Source: Paenibacillus sp.
GTDB lineage: Bacteria; Bacillota; Bacilli; Paenibacillales; YIM-B00363
Direction of reading: 5' to 3'
NCBI RefSeq assembly: GCF_031177825.1
Contig: NZ_JAPSKE010000009.1
Coordinates: 1-64,000, forward strand
Length of the DNA: 64,000 nt
Below are positions 61,489-64,000 of this stretch, piece by piece. A program made the position numbers and the translations under genes. Position 1 is the first letter of the stretch, and the number at the start of each line of letters is the position of its first letter. The notes below the pieces were generated by a model, which saw nothing but the letters and a program-made list of their open reading frames with translations, did not search any database and was not told the DNA's origin.

Positions 61489-62316
61489 ATGACGAAGACC
61501 GGCCTCGCGACGAAGCTGCTATCGCATGCCGTCCTGACGCTCGGCGCGCTCACGATGGTCGCGCCCTTCCTCTGGATGATCGGCACGTCGCTCAAGCAGC
61601 TACCGGAGGTATTCGTCTTCCCGCCGACCCTGTTCGGGGAGCGGCTCGTCTGGGACAATTATTTGAAGCTTGCGGATCGGTTCCCGTTCGATGTGTATTT
61701 TCTCAATAGCTTGAAAGTGACCCTCATCGTCGTCGCCTTTCAGCTGTTCACGAGCTCCATGGCCGGCTACGTCTTCGCGCGGCTGCGTTTTCGGTTCCGT
61801 GACGGCCTCTTCGCGGCCTACCTTGCAACGATGATGATTCCGGTACAAGTGACGCTCATTCCGAACTTTATCGTGATGCGACAATACAACCTGGTCGACA
61901 CGCATTGGGCGCTCATCCTGCCCGCGCTCGTGTCCGCGTTCGGCACGTTCCTCCTTCGGCAGTTTTTCCTGACGATCCCCGGGGAGCTCGAGGAAGCGGC
62001 GAAGATCGACGGCTGCACCCCGTTCGGCGCGTACTGGCGCGTGTTCGTGCCGCTGTCGAAGCCGGCGATGGCGACGCTCGGCGTCTTCGTCTTCATGAAT
62101 ACGTGGAACGACTTCATGGGGCCGCTCATCTTCATTAACACCCAAGCGAAGATGACGCTGCCGCTCGGCCTCGCGTCCATGCAAGGATTATACGGCACCG
62201 ATTGGCCCGTCTTGATGGCGAGCACCGTCCTGTCGGTCGCCCCGTTGATCGTCATTTTCCTATTGGCTCAGGATTTCTTTATTAAAGGGGTCACGCTCTC
62301 CGGCCTGAAGGGCTAG
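61489..62316 (+). CDS. Carbohydrate ABC transporter permease (MalG-like, CUT1)
   Basis: 275 residues, six predicted helices, with EAA loop ELEEAAKIDGCTPFGAYWRVFV and C-terminus KGVTLSGLKG. ATG 61489 follows AAGGAGGG. It pairs with the preceding MalF-like permease. Confidence 0.9.
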   Translation: MTKTGLATKLLSHAVLTLGALTMVAPFLWMIGTSLKQLPEVFVFPPTLFGERLVWDNYLKLADRFPFDVYFLNSLKVTLIVVAFQLFTSSMAGYVFARLRFRFRDGLFAAYLATMMIPVQVTLIPNFIVMRQYNLVDTHWALILPALVSAFGTFLLRQFFLTIPGELEEAAKIDGCTPFGAYWRVFVPLSKPAMATLGVFVFMNTWNDFMGPLIFINTQAKMTLPLGLASMQGLYGTDWPVLMASTVLSVAPLIVIFLLAQDFFIKGVTLSGLKG

Positions 62317-62358
62317 AGCGGATCGTCGTTAATTACCTAACGGAAGGAATGGGGAACT

Positions 62359-64000
62359 ATGAACAAGTTGGAAAAGGATACCCGCACACCGCTGCAACCG
62401 GTCGACTTGAAGCGCGTTACGATCGAGGACGCATTCTGGTCGCCGCGCGTGAGGAGCGTCGGCGACGCCGTCGTCCCGTACCAATGGAAGGCGCTGAACG
62501 ACGAAGTTCCGGGCGCCGAGCCGAGCCACACGATCGAAAACTTCCGTATCGCCGCGGGGGAAGCCGAAGGCGACTACTACGGCATGGTGTTCCAAGACAG
62601 CGATCTCGGGAAGTGGCTCGAGACGGTCGGCTACGTGCTCGCCGAGCGGCGCGATCCCGAGCTCGAGCGCATCGCCGACGACGCGATCGAGCTGCTGGCG
62701 AGGGCGCAGCAGCCGGACGGCTACTTGAATTCCTATTATCAGGTCAAGGAGCAGGGCAACCGTTGGACAAATTTGCGCGACAATCACGAGCTGTACTGCG
62801 CGGGCCATCTTATGGAAGCGGCCGTCGCTTACTTCGACGCTACGGGCAAGCGCAAGCTGCTCGACGTCATGAGCCGGTACGCGGATTACATCGGCACGAT
62901 GTTCGGCGACGGTCCGGGGCAGAAGCGAGGCTACGACGGCCATCCGGAGATCGAACTCGCCCTGGTCAAGCTGGCCCGCGCGACCGGAGAAACCAAGTAT
63001 CTCGAGCTGAGCAAATTTTTCGTCGAGGAGCGGGGGCGTCAGCCGCATTTCTTCGACCTCGAAGCGCGGGAGCGCGACGAACAGCCGGCGACCGGACGGC
63101 GCGCCCGTCGGCGCACGTACGACTATTTCCAGGCGCACCTGCCCGTGCGGGAGCAGACGACGGCCGAAGGGCACGCTGTTCGCGCCGTGTATTTGTATAC
63201 CGCTATGGCGGATCTCGCCGCCGCGTACCGGGACGACTCGCTGATGGAAGCATGCAAGCGGCTGTGGAACGACGTCGTGCGTACGAAGCTTTACGTGACC
63301 GGCGGCATCGGCTCGTCGCAATACGAGGAACGGTTCACCGTCCCCTTCGACCTGCCGAACGACCGAGCCTATACGGAGACGTGCGCCGCGATCGGGCTCA
63401 TGTTCTGGGCGCAGCGCATGCTCGCGATCGAGAAACGCGGCGAATACGCCGACGCGATGGAGCTCGCGCTGTATAACGGCGTGCTGAGCGGCATCTCGCT
63501 CGACGGCAAGAGCTACTTCTACGTCAATCCGCTCGAGGTGTGGCCGGCGACGGCGAACTTCCGCGAGGACATGTCGACGGTGAAGGTCGAGCGCCAGCCG
63601 TGGTTCGGCTGCGCCTGCTGCCCGCCCAACATCGCTAGGCTGCTCGCCTCGCTAGGATCCTATGCCTACTCGTTCGACGAAGCCGCTCGCGAGCTGTTCG
63701 CGCACCTGTACGTCGGCGGCAGCGTCGAGGCGGCGTTCGGCGGCGATAACGTGCGCCTGTCCGCGACCTCGAATTATGCATGGGACGGCCGCGTCTCCTT
63801 CGTCGTATCGTCCGCTTCGCCGGCGCCGTTCACGCTCGCGTTGCGAGTGCCGGGCTGGTGCCGACGGGCGACCGCGACGGTGAACGGCGAAGCGGTCGAC
63901 GCGGGCGCGGCTGTCGACGGGTATATCAAGCTGAACCGCGTCTGGGTCGACGGCGACCGGGTCGAGCTGACGTTCGACCTGCCGGTGGAACGGATGCGGG
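62359..64000 (+). CDS. GH127 beta-L-arabinofuranosidase (C-terminal part cut by window edge)
   Basis: 547 residues visible. The catalytic zinc site of GH127 (HypBA1 type) is complete: Glu340 and Cys342 in YTETCAAIG, Cys420 and Cys421 in CACCPPN. VDLKRVTIEDAFWSPR and WLYVTGGIGSS-like YVTGGIGSSQYEERF are further family marks. The (alpha/alpha)6 domain is followed by beta domains that begin before the edge. It cleaves terminal beta-L-arabinofuranose, as on hydroxyproline-rich plant glycoproteins (extensins). No signal peptide, so it acts on imported oligosaccharides. It is the last visible gene of the importer operon. Confidence 0.92.
   Translation, partial: MNKLEKDTRTPLQPVDLKRVTIEDAFWSPRVRSVGDAVVPYQWKALNDEVPGAEPSHTIENFRIAAGEAEGDYYGMVFQDSDLGKWLETVGYVLAERRDPELERIADDAIELLARAQQPDGYLNSYYQVKEQGNRWTNLRDNHELYCAGHLMEAAVAYFDATGKRKLLDVMSRYADYIGTMFGDGPGQKRGYDGHPEIELALVKLARATGETKYLELSKFFVEERGRQPHFFDLEARERDEQPATGRRARRRTYDYFQAHLPVREQTTAEGHAVRAVYLYTAMADLAAAYRDDSLMEACKRLWNDVVRTKLYVTGGIGSSQYEERFTVPFDLPNDRAYTETCAAIGLMFWAQRMLAIEKRGEYADAMELALYNGVLSGISLDGKSYFYVNPLEVWPATANFREDMSTVKVERQPWFGCACCPPNIARLLASLGSYAYSFDEAARELFAHLYVGGSVEAAFGGDNVRLSATSNYAWDGRVSFVVSSASPAPFTLALRVPGWCRRATATVNGEAVDAGAAVDGYIKLNRVWVDGDRVELTFDLPVERMR

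Overview
The window looks like chromosome of a spore-forming, GC-rich member of the Paenibacillaceae (Cohnella/Paenibacillus type). The evidence is strong Gram-positive ribosome binding sites (AGGAGG-like), frequent GTG/TTG starts, CUT1 sugar ABC operons without their own ATPase, many AraC and LacI regulators, YesM-type kinases, a cotJABC spore coat operon and a ywrCBA-type chromate locus. By eye GC is near 60%, with one clearly lower-GC gene (DinB, about 43.0-43.5 kb). I saw no rRNA, tRNA, CRISPR array, phage or insertion sequence.

Layout. (1) 1-6.7 kb: leftward operon uxaE, LarA-like epimerase, gntK, SDR mannonate oxidoreductase and gnd (cut by the window edge), with a divergent LacI regulator and two matching operators. 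Read together these steps take tagaturonate to fructuronate, mannonate, gluconate, 6-phosphogluconate and ribulose-5-phosphate, with no KDG step. (2) 6.7-9.2 kb: AraC and a Gfo/Idh/MocA dehydrogenase, then an array of four 26-bp palindromes. (3) 9.2-18.3 kb: ABC importer plus GH172 (DUF2961), DUF6259 and surface DUF4185 proteins under a divergent LacI, a candidate D-arabinan or related furanoside utilisation locus. (4) 18.4-23.8 kb: a large protein of unknown function and a Gfo-AraC-Gfo operon. (5) 23.8-27.6 kb: signalling operon of MHYT hybrid kinase, receiver and HD-GYP phosphodiesterase. (6) 27.8-33.8 kb: LplA-like lipoprotein with a YesM kinase, small membrane proteins and an alarmone synthetase. 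(7) 33.9-41.7 kb: AraC remnant, a double-esterase fusion, GH4 glycosidase, Gfo-AraC pair and a GGDEF-EAL protein. (8) 41.8-49 kb: cotJABC, DinB, two DUF2382 stress proteins, a four-PAS kinase and two EamA transporters. (9) 49-57.8 kb: AraC/GH88, TrhA, ywrCBA, nitroreductase, amidase, an unusual orphan ABC ATPase and a VOC protein. (10) 58-64 kb: AraC, ABC importer and GH127 beta-L-arabinofuranosidase (cut by the window edge), with a consensus cre site.

Together the genes describe a plant cell-wall saprophyte. Five separate regulator-plus-sugar modules (uronate, furanoside/GH172, GH4, GH88, GH127) sit among housekeeping, sporulation and second-messenger genes. The two most interesting parts are the uronate-to-gluconate operon and the GH172-DUF6259-DUF4185 operon. 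Both functional readings are inferences from family and context.
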